DNA of 64,000 nt. It comes from Pyrenula massariospora. Taxonomy: Eukaryota > Ascomycota > Eurotiomycetes > Pyrenulales > Pyrenulaceae. How positions within the stretch are numbered: position 1 is the stretch's first letter; the number at the start of each line of letters is the position of its first letter. The notes below the pieces were generated by a model, which was not told where the DNA came from, ran no database searches, and saw only the letters and a program-made list of their open reading frames with translations. Below are positions 33,900-44,919 of the stretch, piece after piece. Made by a program: the position numbers and the translations under genes. The stretch covers positions 434,001 through 498,000 of the forward strand of contig JAGFMI010000003.1 in the NCBI GenBank assembly GCA_021030905.1. The letters are read 5' to 3'.

Positions 33900-36751
33900 T
33901 CACGAACTTCGGAATCTGTTGTACCATTTTCTGTTGTCTTTGGCGCTCCGCTTTCGTGCTGGCGGCTGGACTGGTAGTAATTTCAGTTCATTAAAAAAGT
34001 CCTCGGTGAATTTGTCCGCGGTCAACTTGGCCCTTCTGGATTTTCTGATGTTTGTGAAATAGGAAGTCGATGCACCCTTCACATCGGCTCCGTACATGAC
34101 CATAGCCTTGATCATCGAGCGGGAGCTCCTATCTAGGTCATGCACCGAGTCGACAAAAGTAGGCTGTTGAGAATGGATTGCCTCAAGGAGCACTATCCAT
34201 GGTGTTTCTACACCACTGGAATTATGGTAGTTCGGGTCGGCCCTCATACTTAGCAGGCACTCCACCATTTCGGGTTTCGGATCGGAACCATAAATGGCAT
34301 CTAAGAGTAAAGGCCATTTTGCAGAGCGGGCGTGATTGCTTTGTACCAAACATCCTTCCTTAGCCCGTGCTTTGACATATGCTATCACGCCGTGGCTCAC
34401 CGCTAGTGAGAGAAGGCCATGTCGAAAGAGGCCGTCTTGAATCTCCTGTGAAGGAATTATGAGCGGTATAATGGTAGCTAAATGATCGAGCACTTGAAGC
34501 ATAACTTCCTCGCTCAATGATAGGACTTGAGCTGCGTGATCGAGGCATGATTTTATGTGCGATTCTGGAGCAGTGGCGGCTGGAAAGGCCTTTGTATGCG
34601 CACAAAAGCCAATACATAGGCTCAGTTGAGGATCGAAGGGAGACTTTAGAGATGATTGGAGAAATTCCCGCACTTTTGTACTTTGAATGAAATCCTTTAC
34701 TGTTCGGTGAAGATACTGGACAGTCTGATAGGCACGAACGCTAGGACTGCTTGCTTCACTAGCCCTATCGATCTCAAGGAGTCCCCTCCAGCGGCTATTC
34801 AAGCGACGAGTCATAGCATCCAAGAAGACGGATATCATATCTTCAGATATCTGGCCTGTGGGCATCTTCATCACTGATTCTACGCTCTGTCCATCCGCAA
34901 AATAGAATAAAATCAATTTTAGCGGCTTCTTCGAGGCTTCCATGATCATAATGAGTTGTGCAGCATGTTCCAGGTAGAAAGGATCCAGGCTTCGTAATAT
35001 TTTATCGTACAAATTTTCGAGATCTGGCGGTAAGTCATCGAGTCTGCTTTGAAGATCTCTTACGCGATCGCCGAAACTCATCCCAGAAAGGAGTGATGCT
35101 ACAACAAGCTGTATCCAAAGGAAGACTCCGGAGGCCTTGGAGACAATTTTCTCAACGAGTTGACTAGCAAATTCTGGTTCCCTTGCACAAAGCTTAGGGT
35201 ACTCGGGATTAAGTTGAAAGTTGGAGGAGACGTAATGCTTGATGTCGTTATAGGTCAGATGTTCAAGCCTGAGATGAGGTTTCGTTTCGAACGCGTCCTC
35301 GAACACAACCCATGGCCGACTTGCCACACAGAACTTGACATTGACATTCTGATGAGTAAGACCTTGGACGGTATCTATCAGTTCTTCATGTGTCTCCGCG
35401 AATTCGTCTAAGCCATCAATGAAAAAGCAGATCTTGCAGTCTGGTGTCACTGCATCTACGAATAACTCAAGCGCTGACTGAAGCTCCGACTCTTTCCAAT
35501 TGCTAGGTTGCCATCCAAGGAAAGACAGAGATTCCCACCGTGAGGGCAGCACGCTAGCAATCAAGTCGTGTTCCTCCTGCAACAATTGATACAGTAATGA
35601 CCGTAAGAGGCCGGTTCGAATCATCTGAAGTTGCGTCCCGGAATTCCAGAAATAGAAAGAGGCAACGAGTAGCCTCTTGTCTCGGGCCCAATTGTTCAAA
35701 TATGGCTGGCATCTTCGCTCAGGTTGTCTGGCGACTTGATTCAAATCCACATTCGATGAGTCAGAATCAAGTTCCTGCAATACAGGTTTACATATGTATT
35801 TCATCAAGGTTGACTTGCCGGATCCAGCTTTGCCCGTGATCCAATATATCTGGTCTTCGTCCTCGAGCCATTTTCTTAGATTATGCCAATACTGTGTTTC
35901 GGATTCGCTATCGCGGAACACCCATTCAAATGTCGATTCGTATGTTTCCGCAATTCGACCCTCACGATCTTCCATTCCCTGATATTTCAATGTAGTCAGG
36001 ACCAATTCCTGAAGCTCTTGCCGTTTTTGGGGTACCAGTGAGATATGCTGCGCGGTGGTATCGACTGATTGAGCGCCTTCCGCGTAGATTCTTGCCGTCA
36101 GATCGTCGCGCAAATTGACCTTCATTTCAGTCGTGCCCGAGACAGTTTTGGAAGCTAAAAATTCTAAGATAGACGTAGCGATGCCTTCGAGTTCAGAGCT
36201 TTTCTGGGACGCAACGCCCAACAACCGAATAGTCTCTTCCTGCTTAGACAAGGTCTGTACGGCAAATTGTCTGGCATACCACCGTCAGCAACCCCAACGT
36301 CAAGAAGAGAAGAGAAGACTTACCGCACTGAAGCAAGGAGGTGGAAGCTGAACTGGTCGCGAAAGCCATCCAGTTTTGATTTGAGGGACTTGATCTCCTC
36401 TCCTCGCAAAGTCGTTTGGATAGCACGCTTCAGCGCATCTCGTTTACGAGGACTGGGCATTGTGAGATCCCCAAGTATTGTGAGCAATTGCTCCACAGCC
36501 TTCTCGCATTTACTAGCAAGCTGAACGAGGTCGCCGTGCTGATCCTCGGCAGTATGGCGGCTTCCAGAGGATCTAAATGTTTTTAAGACATCATTAAAAA
36601 CCCTGATTAGCTCTTCCAATTCGGACAAGCTGTTTGGGCCGGCATCAGCTCCGGTGCGATGCAGCTCGTGTACTAATTTAACGAATCTGGAGCCGGAGTC
36701 GATGAATTGGAGTATCGTACCGGCTAAGGAGAATGCAGATACAGGGTCCAT
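33900..36751 (-). CDS. NACHT-domain STAND protein (fungal NOD-like receptor type)
   Basis: A STAND NTPase of the kind that acts in fungal self/non-self recognition and regulated cell death; ligand and output are unknown. Two exons (36324-36751, 33900-36270; intron 36271-36323) give 932 aa. The N-terminus MDPVSAFSLAGTILQFIDSG is the helical fungal STAND N-terminal domain (~1-140). A region with conserved YESTFEWVF precedes NACHT. The Walker A motif is YWITGKAGSGKSTLMKYI (~287-304), Walker B is ICFFIDGLDEF (~423-433), and VKFCVASRPW is the sensor motif. A helical region with VQYLHRTVKDFI follows. The C-terminus has two weak ankyrin-like pieces (VECLLSMRADPNYHN and IKAMVMYGADVKGA) and a basic tail. 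No WD40 or long TPR array is present, so the sensor part seems short. Confidence 0.9.
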
Positions 36752-37745
36752 TGTCACCTCTTACCAAACGACGAAGTTCAGAAGTTGCGGTCCTTCGCAC
36801 ATCGGGAACTCTTATCACAGGTCAAAGATGTCTCCTCCGGCGGCGAGCGACCTGTTCCAGAGCATAAGAAAGATCCATACAAATGTCTTTGAAGATTGTG
36901 AAGATTTTGGCTACTTCCTTCGAGGTATTCTATTCAGTAGACAAGATTGAGGCGGGCTGTGCCCTACTTTGTTGTCCTTAGTGAACGCGTCGGAGCAGCC
37001 ACAACAGGCAGCCATGTGGCTGTGTAAGCCACATTATCCAAACACTCATCTTTTCAAGGGAGAGTAGGCTTTTGGCTGAATGACAGTTCTCAGGCTCTGA
37101 AAGTTGTGCATGTATCGCATAGATCGAATTGATTTCATTCTGTTGGAGCGCGATGCTTAACTCATCACCCGACACCCTGCCGTCAAGCCGTCGCCAAGAA
37201 TCATGTGACTCGGAGCGGAAATATGCTATTCCGAGAATGACGTGACCTCCCGTCCCGAGCAACAGCTAAATATTTCCTAGCGTCTAGGGCCCCAGACCGC
37301 GAAATTCCTGGAGCATAAAAGGTCGAAGTTTGATGGTGCAATAGCCCTTAAGACATCAGTATTCACTCTTGCAACGTGTCAAGATCTGTGGCCAAAGGTG
37401 CTCGCGCGACATGAACCACAAAGTACTTTCGGCCAAAGAATCCTTGCCCCGCGAAACGGCAAGATCGGCCGTCGACAATCAAGCAACCAACCGAGTTGAA
37501 CTGAAGAACCAAATGCGTTAGAGCGCGTTAGTCGGGTCGGGCGTTCTACTCCCGTGCCAAGCTAGGAGCGGAGTTGCTTTAGACTGGGGATCTGGTGTGA
37601 CTTCAGTAGCCTTAGAGGAGCATTACAATCGGTGTACTGAGCTAGAGTATATCCCATTTTATCGAGCGTTCCAAAAAAATCACATTTCTCGAGTATCGTA
37701 GATATCAATCCTCCCCTCTCCCAAAGAACCACATCCCACCCAAGA
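36752..37745. promoter_or_regulatory. Divergent promoter region, NACHT gene and RidA-like gene
   Basis: About 1 kb between two divergent starts. No gene is supported. A 94-codon minus frame at 36978-37262 has no recognisable content. Confidence 0.4.
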
Positions 37746-38204
37746 ATGGCAGAACCCACCAAGCCCCACACCTTCAACCCCGCAGGCGTCCCCCTCCCCC
37801 CACCAACCTACAACCACGTCTGCATCACCCCCCTCATCCCCGGCTCCCTCGACCTCATCACCCTTGCCGGACTCACCGGCGTCGACCACCACAGCACCTC
37901 CAACCCGACCACCATCCCGGAGCAAGCCCGCGTCGCGTATGGTCGGATCAAGACGTGTCTCGCGGCCGCGGGCGCAACGCCTAGGGATATAGTGCAGGTA
38001 AAGCATTATATTGTGAAGGAAACGGGGGATCCGGGGGTGGATGGGGTGGATGTTGTGGAGCGGGGGTGGGGGGATGCTTGGATTGAGTTTATGGATAGAG
38101 AGGCGGGGGGCCATCGGCCGCCAGATACGGTGGTTGGGGTGGCGTGTTTGGCGCTGAAGGAGATTTTGTATGAGTGTGAGGTTTGGGCGGTGGTGAGGAA
38201 GTGA
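37746..38204 (+). CDS. RidA/YjgF/YER057c-family protein
   Basis: A single-exon 152-aa protein of the Rid family, whose typical members hydrolyse reactive enamine/imine intermediates of amino-acid metabolism. The N-terminus FNPAGVPLPPPTYNHVCITP leads into LDLITLAGLTGVD, the conserved first strands. IPEQARVAYGRIKTCLAAAG and TPRDIVQVKHYIV follow. The C-terminal part holds PDTVVGVACLALKEILYECE, with the conserved V-x-x-L...E pattern of the trimer interface. The usual catalytic Arg near the end of the family (in a ...P.R pattern) is not obvious; HRPPDTVV occupies that place, so activity may differ. The gene is very C/G-rich compared with its surroundings. Confidence 0.85.
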   Translation: MAEPTKPHTFNPAGVPLPPPTYNHVCITPLIPGSLDLITLAGLTGVDHHSTSNPTTIPEQARVAYGRIKTCLAAAGATPRDIVQVKHYIVKETGDPGVDGVDVVERGWGDAWIEFMDREAGGHRPPDTVVGVACLALKEILYECEVWAVVRK

Positions 38205-39096
38205 GGGGGCTTTGGATGTGGGCGGGCTTTGCAGCGGAGGGTTGTCAACTGGAATGGGATCTTGTCGGTTCATACTCTCCGGGGGCTCTTGTGTGCCATC
38301 AATGACCAGGGAAGAATGCGGAGATCAACGAGGTCAACTCATCTACGGTAAGGGAGGTTCAAGAACTATTCAGGATTGAAGACTATGATTGTAGGCATCT
38401 TAAATGGTATTGACGTTGCTAATGTAGTTCTATTTGCGACAGTTCTGTTTACCGGGTAGTTGCCGCGAGGTGATGACTTACAGAAGTCCCGTTTTGTACT
38501 GGAAAATTGCAGGACTTGAAACGTGTTAAAGGACCAGCTGTTACCTTCTTTCTCTTTTTCGTGTCTCACGCAACCAACACAAGAGCACATTCTAGCAAGC
38601 GGAAGAGTTTTGAAAGTCAACAAGAAATATCTTTCAGTACAGGGAAGGCGGGTGGCTGTGGTGGACGTCTCTGCTAGACGGCCATTGTGGCTCTTTGCTT
38701 GGGCTCGAGCAGCGACGGGGGATATTTGTCGCCATTACATCAGCCGTTTTCATTTCCATCTCGTCGATCGGTAAGTCGTGCATGGGAAGTAGTGATCCGT
38801 AGGTGATCGCGGTTCATAGAGATGTCAATGTCACCAAAGAAAAGGGACTAACAGTAAATCGGAGGTAGCGGGATGGTTCTGTGTGGAAGAGCCTCGGGAC
38901 AAAGTCCGCCGGAGGATTCCTTGGCAATGTACCCTAAAAAAGAGTGGTTAGTAAACTGTGCGCCCTATTTTGACAAATTTCCTAAGAGCATATCTTAGGT
39001 AGATGGGCCGTTCTCCCCTTCTCGTAATTTCAACCATACAAGCTTGCATCTCATATTTCGTTTCGAATAGGAACGCTCGGTTTGATATTCATTGCA
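38205..39096. other. Intergenic region upstream of the DHA2 transporter
   Basis: Contains the 3' flank of the RidA-like gene and presumably the transporter promoter. Small frames (38366-38623 -, 38523-38774 +) show no family content. Confidence 0.4.
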
Positions 39097-41164
39097 ATGG
39101 CGTCGAGTCAGGATCCGGGTGTCGATGGCACAATCGAGTCAATTGAACTACCAGTGGTGCAAATACCTCCAACTATCGCTACTTCGAGAGTCACAAATGA
39201 ACTAAAGGTGATTGAGACGTTGCCTCAAGTCCAGTCCGAGTCTGTCCAGCAACGCAGCTCATTTAGGACATTTACCGTTATGATCGCACTTTTCGTGAGT
39301 AATTGCTTCATTTCTCATTGGATACCGCGCGATCTTGTCTTTCTATTTCAATCTCTGAAAAGCCTCAAAGCCATTACTGCAACAACAAAATTTAGCTGAA
39401 TGGTTGGAAAGCAAACTTCACTGAGGAGACAGTCCATAAAATCCTGATTCACCTGCTGATTCTATGACTGCCCAGTCCACCCTCTTCATCAACGCTCTGA
39501 ACACCACCATCGTAGCTACTGCAATACCAACGATATGTTCCGATCTCCGCTCAGCATCCGGATACTCCTGGATTGGTGCCTCATACATCATCGCGACAAC
39601 ACCTGTCGTCCCTATCTGGGCAAAGCTCTCAGACATATGGGGCAGGAAGCTAATCCTGCTAATGGCCGTTGCACTTTACTTCGCCAGCTCCATTCTATGC
39701 GCGGTTTCAAACAGCATGAGCATGCTCATTGTGAGTCGTGCTCTCCAAGGCGTGTCCGGTGGCGGTCTGTCCCTGATCAACATTGTTATCTCGGATTTGT
39801 TTAGCATGAGGTTCGCACTGCATACCAATGCGCTAATCCTGCGTCGCTGATGTTCTTGCAGGACTCGCCCTCTCTTTCTTGGCCTTCTTCAAATAATCTG
39901 GGCTGTTGCCGGGGGCGTTGGACCAGTGCTAGGTGGTGCCTTCACTCAGCTTCTGTCGTGGAGGTGGATTTTCTGGATCAACCTCCCAGTCTCTGGGGCA
40001 GCGTTCTGCCTATTACTCCTTTTCCTCGACGTGCATAACCCGAAGACTAAGTTCGCCGATGGCGTTAAAGCCATCGACTGGGCTGGGAGCCTTTCTATCG
40101 TGGCCGTCATGGTCATGGTGCTGCTTGGTCTCAATTTTGGAGGCTCAACGTATCCGTGGGACTCCCCGAAAGTCATTTGTCTTGTCGTGGTCGGTGCTTT
40201 GGTGGCCATCTTATTTCTCTTCAATGAAGGTCGGCTTGCACGCCACCCCATAATGCCGCTTGGCCTGTTTCGCCAAAGGTCCAATACTGCATGTCTCATT
40301 ATTGGCTTTTCACAAATTTTCGTACGTGTACCCTATTCTTGTGACTTCACGATGCCTTCTTACTGACAAAGGGCGATGCAGGTGGTCAGTGCAGCAGACT
40401 ACTATCTCCCACTCTACTTTCAATCCGCAAAAGAAGCTTCACCACTTCATTCTGGAGTCCTCCTACTTCCGTTGATGTTCGTCGAAGCTTTCACCGGCGT
40501 TGCTACCGGGGTCTTCATTCACCAAACCGGCCAATATATCGAGCTCATCTGGATAGGCGTGACCTTGCTCACCATAGGCACTGGACTGTTTATCGATCTC
40601 AACGCGACATCATCTCTAGGTTCAATCATCGCTTTCCAAGTCGTTGCTGGATTTGGTGCAGGTCTTCTATTTGACCCTCCACTCATTGCAATTCAAGCTC
40701 TAGTCTCCCAAGATGATACCGCAACGGCTACAGCTACTCTTGGGTTTATGCGCAATGTCGGTACATCCCTTGCGATCGTCAGCGGTGGCGTCATCTTCCA
40801 GAACGGGATGCAACTTCAGAGGTCGGATTTACGAGATCACGGATTACCAACAGACCTAGTTAAGAACCTCTCGGGCGCTGACGCTGTGACTAATATCAGT
40901 CTTATTGCAACCATCTCCGACAAAGCACAGAAATTAGCGGTCAAGCAGGCCTTTGCGTGGAGCTTGAGGAATTTTTGGATTATGTGTACTTGCATGACAG
41001 CCATCGGTATTCTAGCTAGTGGGTTTATTACGAAGAAAGAGCTGGCTAGGGAGCACACTGAGACTCGGACGGGTATTAAAAAGAAGATAGAGACCGTTAT
41101 GAATATGCGCGAAAGTCAGGAAGCTGCACCCAAAACTACGAATAACGAACAAATCTCCGCTTGA
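39097..41164 (+). CDS. Major facilitator superfamily transporter, DHA2-like (14 helices)
   Basis: A multidrug- or toxin-efflux type proton antiporter of the plasma membrane. Four exons (39097-39294, 39476-39810, 39862-40321, 40382-41164; introns of 181, 51 and 60 bases) give 591 aa, all in phase. The hydrophilic N-terminus (~60 aa) is followed by FINALNTTIVATAIPTICSD (helix 1, DHA2 motif), IWAKLSDIWGRKLILLMAVA (motif A) and RALQGVSGGGLSLINIVISD. GGVGPVLGGAFTQLLSWRW with IFWINLPV is motif C. SAADYYLPLYFQSAKEASPL and GFGAGLLFDPPLIAIQALVS are typical second-half motifs. The C-terminal tail is basic and charged. The first intron is longer than usual. Relatives often sit in secondary-metabolite clusters, but no synthase gene is present here. 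Confidence 0.92.
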
Positions 41165-41913
41165 AGACTTGACACTAGGCGAAAACCCCGGATCAGCAGT
41201 ACCGTCTCAAATCAACAGGTGTGAGCCTGAAACATTGCGCGATCACACGGGACTTGATCATGCATGGGGTTGCTACCCCATAGTGTCACCGTCGCTGCAG
41301 TCTCAGTCATCTATGATCATCGTCATGGCTACCTATGTGGGGACAGAAATATTAACAAGTCGTACTAGTGGGACCTTATGGATTTCAAGGTGGGGCATTT
41401 GATCAAGGAATGGGAAAGCTGTGAACAGTCGACGGCTTTGGGTTGGGAAGACTGTACCGTTCTTGACATTTAAAACCTGCGTTCTCATGAGCGAGGGACA
41501 GAAAGGTAGTTACGATGAAGGCCATTGGAATGTCGGTGTTTAGAGGCGAGAAAAATTTCAGTGATCATCCTTCATGAGATCAAGAGTTGAACACTTCTTA
41601 TATTTATGAAAAGACTAGAAACATCATTCGCGCCGAATACCATACGACGATACCGTTCCTTCAAAAGCCAAGTACTCCTCAAAAGCGCCTAGATGACAAA
41701 ACGATACGCACCCGTACCAATATTATCTGCCTGAACTTAGAATCACTAACACAGCCCTCTTCGTTTTCGGCAGGGCAACCACATCTGTTAACTCTTGTCA
41801 ACCTTTCCCTTCGCTACCTAAAAGCTCTTCTAGTGAGCTCTAGTCGACCCATGTGTACCTACTCCTGGCTCACACACCACTTCCACCACTCCACCAGTAG
41901 TCACTATCTTCAC
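41165..41913. other. Intergenic region between convergent genes
   Basis: 3' flanks of the DHA2 transporter and the GRF zinc-finger gene. I see no gene. A plus frame at 41587-42123 overlaps the minus-strand GRF gene and is not believable. Confidence 0.4.
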
Positions 41914-42765
41914 TCAACGCCAGCAGTTCCAACTCGACGACCTAACCCTCTCCTCTCCAGCTCTATGGTACGCGGGTCCCGACACCGGGCGCGATCTCTC
42001 CCCCTCGACAAGGCTACGCAGCGCCCTCTGAGTCTCAAGATGCAAGTGAATGTTCTCTTCACGCGCAAGGAGGCCAAGGATCTGAGAGAAGAGGCTGGAG
42101 CGGTCAGCGGAGAGGGAGAGTAGGGAGATGTCATTTATTTGACGGGGTGCAGGAGAGGGAGACACGGTCTCGGAGCGGACGGTGGTGCTGCCCGAGGAGT
42201 AAGGGGTGGGGGCTGGGGAGCGATGGGGGCCCGGTGCGTAGAGCTCCGCACGGCCGTCGGGGGATGAGCCGTTGCTGACGAGGCGACGGGGAGCGGGGAT
42301 TGAGACGGCCGAGTGCGGTGAAGCGCCGGAGTACGGTGAGGCTGCTGGCGTTGGGAGGACCGAGTCCAGGGGCTCTCGCTTGATCTTTTGCGGCGTCGGG
42401 GGAGGGGAATACATATTCAGTTGAGCGGTTGGTTGGCTTAGAGGCTGGCTTGGAGGCGGGTATGGAAGTTGGCTGACGTATTGTGAAGTTGCGCCGCGCT
42501 CGGTCTCGAGTACATCAGGCTCCCATATGAAGAAGCTGCATTGAAGACCTCTTTGAGCGCAAATAAGAACTAGATTACGTGATTAAGTCAGACATCGCCA
42601 TGGGATGTGAGGATACTTCGAGGAGGAGGCAAAGGGGAATGGCATAAGTGACTTACACCGTTCGCCCTTCGACCAAGGTTTTTGGGATGTTCTCCATATT
42701 GGAGCAAGGTTGCAGTCGCATTTCCAACTGCCATTAGTGTAGTTTTGGGAGAATCGGGATGGCAT
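41914..42765 (-). CDS. GRF-type zinc-finger protein (254 aa)
   Basis: Two exons (42657-42765, 41914-42569; intron 42570-42656) give 254 aa. A GRF zinc finger occupies residues ~14-55: KCDCNLAPIWRTSQKPWSKG, then the sequence GERFLICAQRGLQCSFFIWE made only after splicing. Cys16, Cys18, Cys40 and Cys47 are the likely zinc ligands, and GER replaces the name-giving GRF. GRF fingers bind single-stranded nucleic acid in topoisomerase III, APE2 and NEIL3. Here there is no enzymatic domain. The rest is Pro/Ser-rich and disordered, with IKREPLDS resembling a SUMO-acceptor motif, and a short helix around DRSSLFSQILGLLAREENIH near the C-terminus. It is probably a nuclear adaptor of unknown role. Confidence 0.82.
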
Positions 42766-44691
42766 TTTGAGTAAGGAGCAAGTTGGGTAAAATGTCTGCT
42801 TAGGTGTAAATGCTAAATATTGAACTTAGTTCGCTGTAAAATGGAAAAGGTAGGTTCAGAACTCAATGGGCAAGTTCATACGGAGTTTTGGAAGAAAAGG
42901 AAAGACATATAACAGCTACTTTATACTCCTGAACGCAGAGCCTATAAGGCTTACACTTGGAACTCACCGAGCGCATAACCGCCAGCGCCGATTCGCCAAC
43001 AACTCACCAACAGCAGTTATATCCCTGTTTCCGTGATTTACGGGATCATTTATCCTCAGGATTCCGCCTTGTCTCATGTGATCCTCTTTCATGTACCATG
43101 TACTTATGATAGAAGGAAACATAGGTGCACAGGGTCACATTTTCGGTCTCGAAAGGAACTATCGAGCGCCCCTGTGCAGAACAGCCCCCAAGTTGTGCTC
43201 CCAAGGTTGCTGTGCTTCTGGTGTCTCGCGTAAGTGACCAATACTAAGCCCTGACTTCAGCCTCGTGGGTCGGACGCATGGATTACCGCTGTGGCTACTG
43301 GGCGGAGTGTTGTGGCGTTCGGTTTTGCTTTTGTGATGTACATCAGTACGAAACAGTGTTGGGCGGGATTGGTTGACCGATTAGAAGGACCGACTAGCAT
43401 GCAAGACATTCCTCATTTGAACAGTTACCTTTCAAGTCTGGACCACTCATGGCTAACCGTTGACACGACGCGTCGCGCAAACGCGTAAGAAACTCGTAGC
43501 GGCCCGAGCCGCTCCGTCCCTGGCCCTGGAGAGATTGCGAACATCCCAAATTCCCTCGCCGAGAAACCTTTGCAAGACTCGTATTTTCTTGACCTATCCT
43601 TAGATCAACTGTTTTTATTTATACCTTCGTTTTGGTCGCAGTATCGGGAGCCTCGTGTCCTTAGCCTTGCCTCTAGAATAGGCACTGACAATTGGCTCAT
43701 TGATGAATGAGTCGCGTGTTGACTTGTGTAACATGGACCTTGAAAAGCAAATCTACCTTCTCGCGTGACAAGACATATGTATGCCCTTTCTTTGACTTAG
43801 GTACACCTGTACTTGTTATTTTAAGGTCAAACCATACATCTCCACGATCTTTGGACAAGTCACGATTGACGTTTCAGGCATGCTGCAGTAGCCCTAGCGG
43901 CAATCAGCTGTTTACGAAGGCCTTAAATACGTGGAGATCGAATCCTTGATCACCTAATAGTGGACACTATTCAATTAGGCATTTGATGTTATTGAAATGT
44001 CATATCATTTCATCTGTCTTCGATTAGGGCCACGAGAAAGATTTCCAGGTATGTGTCCAGAACTTGAGGACCGATTGCTGCGCGCCAGAGAAGTGACCCT
44101 CATATAGTGCGAATCCTTACCGCGCAATCGGAATTCCGAAATACTTCTACTCGCTTACTTGCCAAAGGCAATCTACTACGATGGCTCCTCAGAAAATCGC
44201 ATGTTCGGTGGTGTCTGTTGAGAATTTGAAGATAAAACAATGAACTTGGGACTAGTAGCAAGCTTTTATCTACCTGCCTGCATCTCCTAGACCCAAAAGA
44301 GGAAGATCTCTGACTCGACGAAGCTCCACATGCTGCTTTAGGCTCGCTTGAAGCCGGAAATTGATGGTTACCATACTCTAGGCCTTTTTCCTTTGTTCCC
44401 AACCCAACTCCGGGTATATGCACATTTCGACGTATCAGCTGCCGCGGTTGCCTTTGAGAGTACTGACCCGTTATTACGGAACGCTCTTTTGTTTCTTTGT
44501 CCAACACTTTTCGACAAATGTGAGTTGAGGGAACACCAGCTTCTAGACACTACTTTTCTTCTCCCATCCATACAAGTGCTCTTCTTCCATTATGTCCCCT
44601 TCAGCCTCTTCCTCCCCACCAAATCATATGCCCTCCATTTTAGCTGCACATTAAATCTGAACCCCAAAACTTCCACCTCAAAGTCCTCAAC
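42766..44691. other. Intergenic stretch
   Basis: Contains the promoter of the GRF gene and, near 44580-44690, a CT-rich leader ahead of the small Cys-rich gene. Frames such as 43033-43233, 43707-43949 and 44100-44507 (-) have no recognisable content. Confidence 0.35.
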
Positions 44692-44919
44692 ATGTGCATC
44701 GACGTACTTACCATCTATACTTCTTGCCCCAATGGCCACTACACATGCTGTGAATCCCCATTGCGCTGCACTCGGTATTGGATCACGCCAGGATACAGTT
44801 TCGGTACACGCTGTAAGCTTCACGAGCGACAGATGGACTATAAGGAAGGGCAGTGCTCTGTCTGTGGGAAGAACGATCAAGGATGGGCTTCGTGGTGGGG
44901 ATGCACTTTAGGGTGGTAG
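44692..44919 (+). CDS. Small cysteine-rich protein (75 aa), unknown function
   Basis: An uninterrupted ATG frame starting MCIDVLTIYTSCPNGHYTCC, followed by a C-x14-C-x13-C-x2-C spacing and ending GWASWWGCTLGW. Nine Cys and two His residues in 75 aa suggest a small zinc-binding fold. No signal peptide is visible, so it looks intracellular rather than a secreted effector. The start is preceded by a pyrimidine-rich leader and an A-rich ATG context (cctcaacATG), consistent with expression. A longer overlapping frame at 44348-44911 is less protein-like. Short Cys/His proteins starting MC are common hypothetical genes in ascomycetes, but I cannot name a family. Confidence 0.5.
   Translation: MCIDVLTIYTSCPNGHYTCCESPLRCTRYWITPGYSFGTRCKLHERQMDYKEGQCSVCGKNDQGWASWWGCTLGW

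Noticed and set aside
37680-38273. 197-codon minus frame over the RidA-like gene
   Set aside because: Antisense of a C-rich coding exon; Pro/His-rich and without family features.
39097-42765. Secondary-metabolite cluster around the DHA2 transporter
   Set aside because: No polyketide, peptide or terpene synthase or pathway regulator is present; the neighbours are a Rid protein and a GRF zinc-finger protein.
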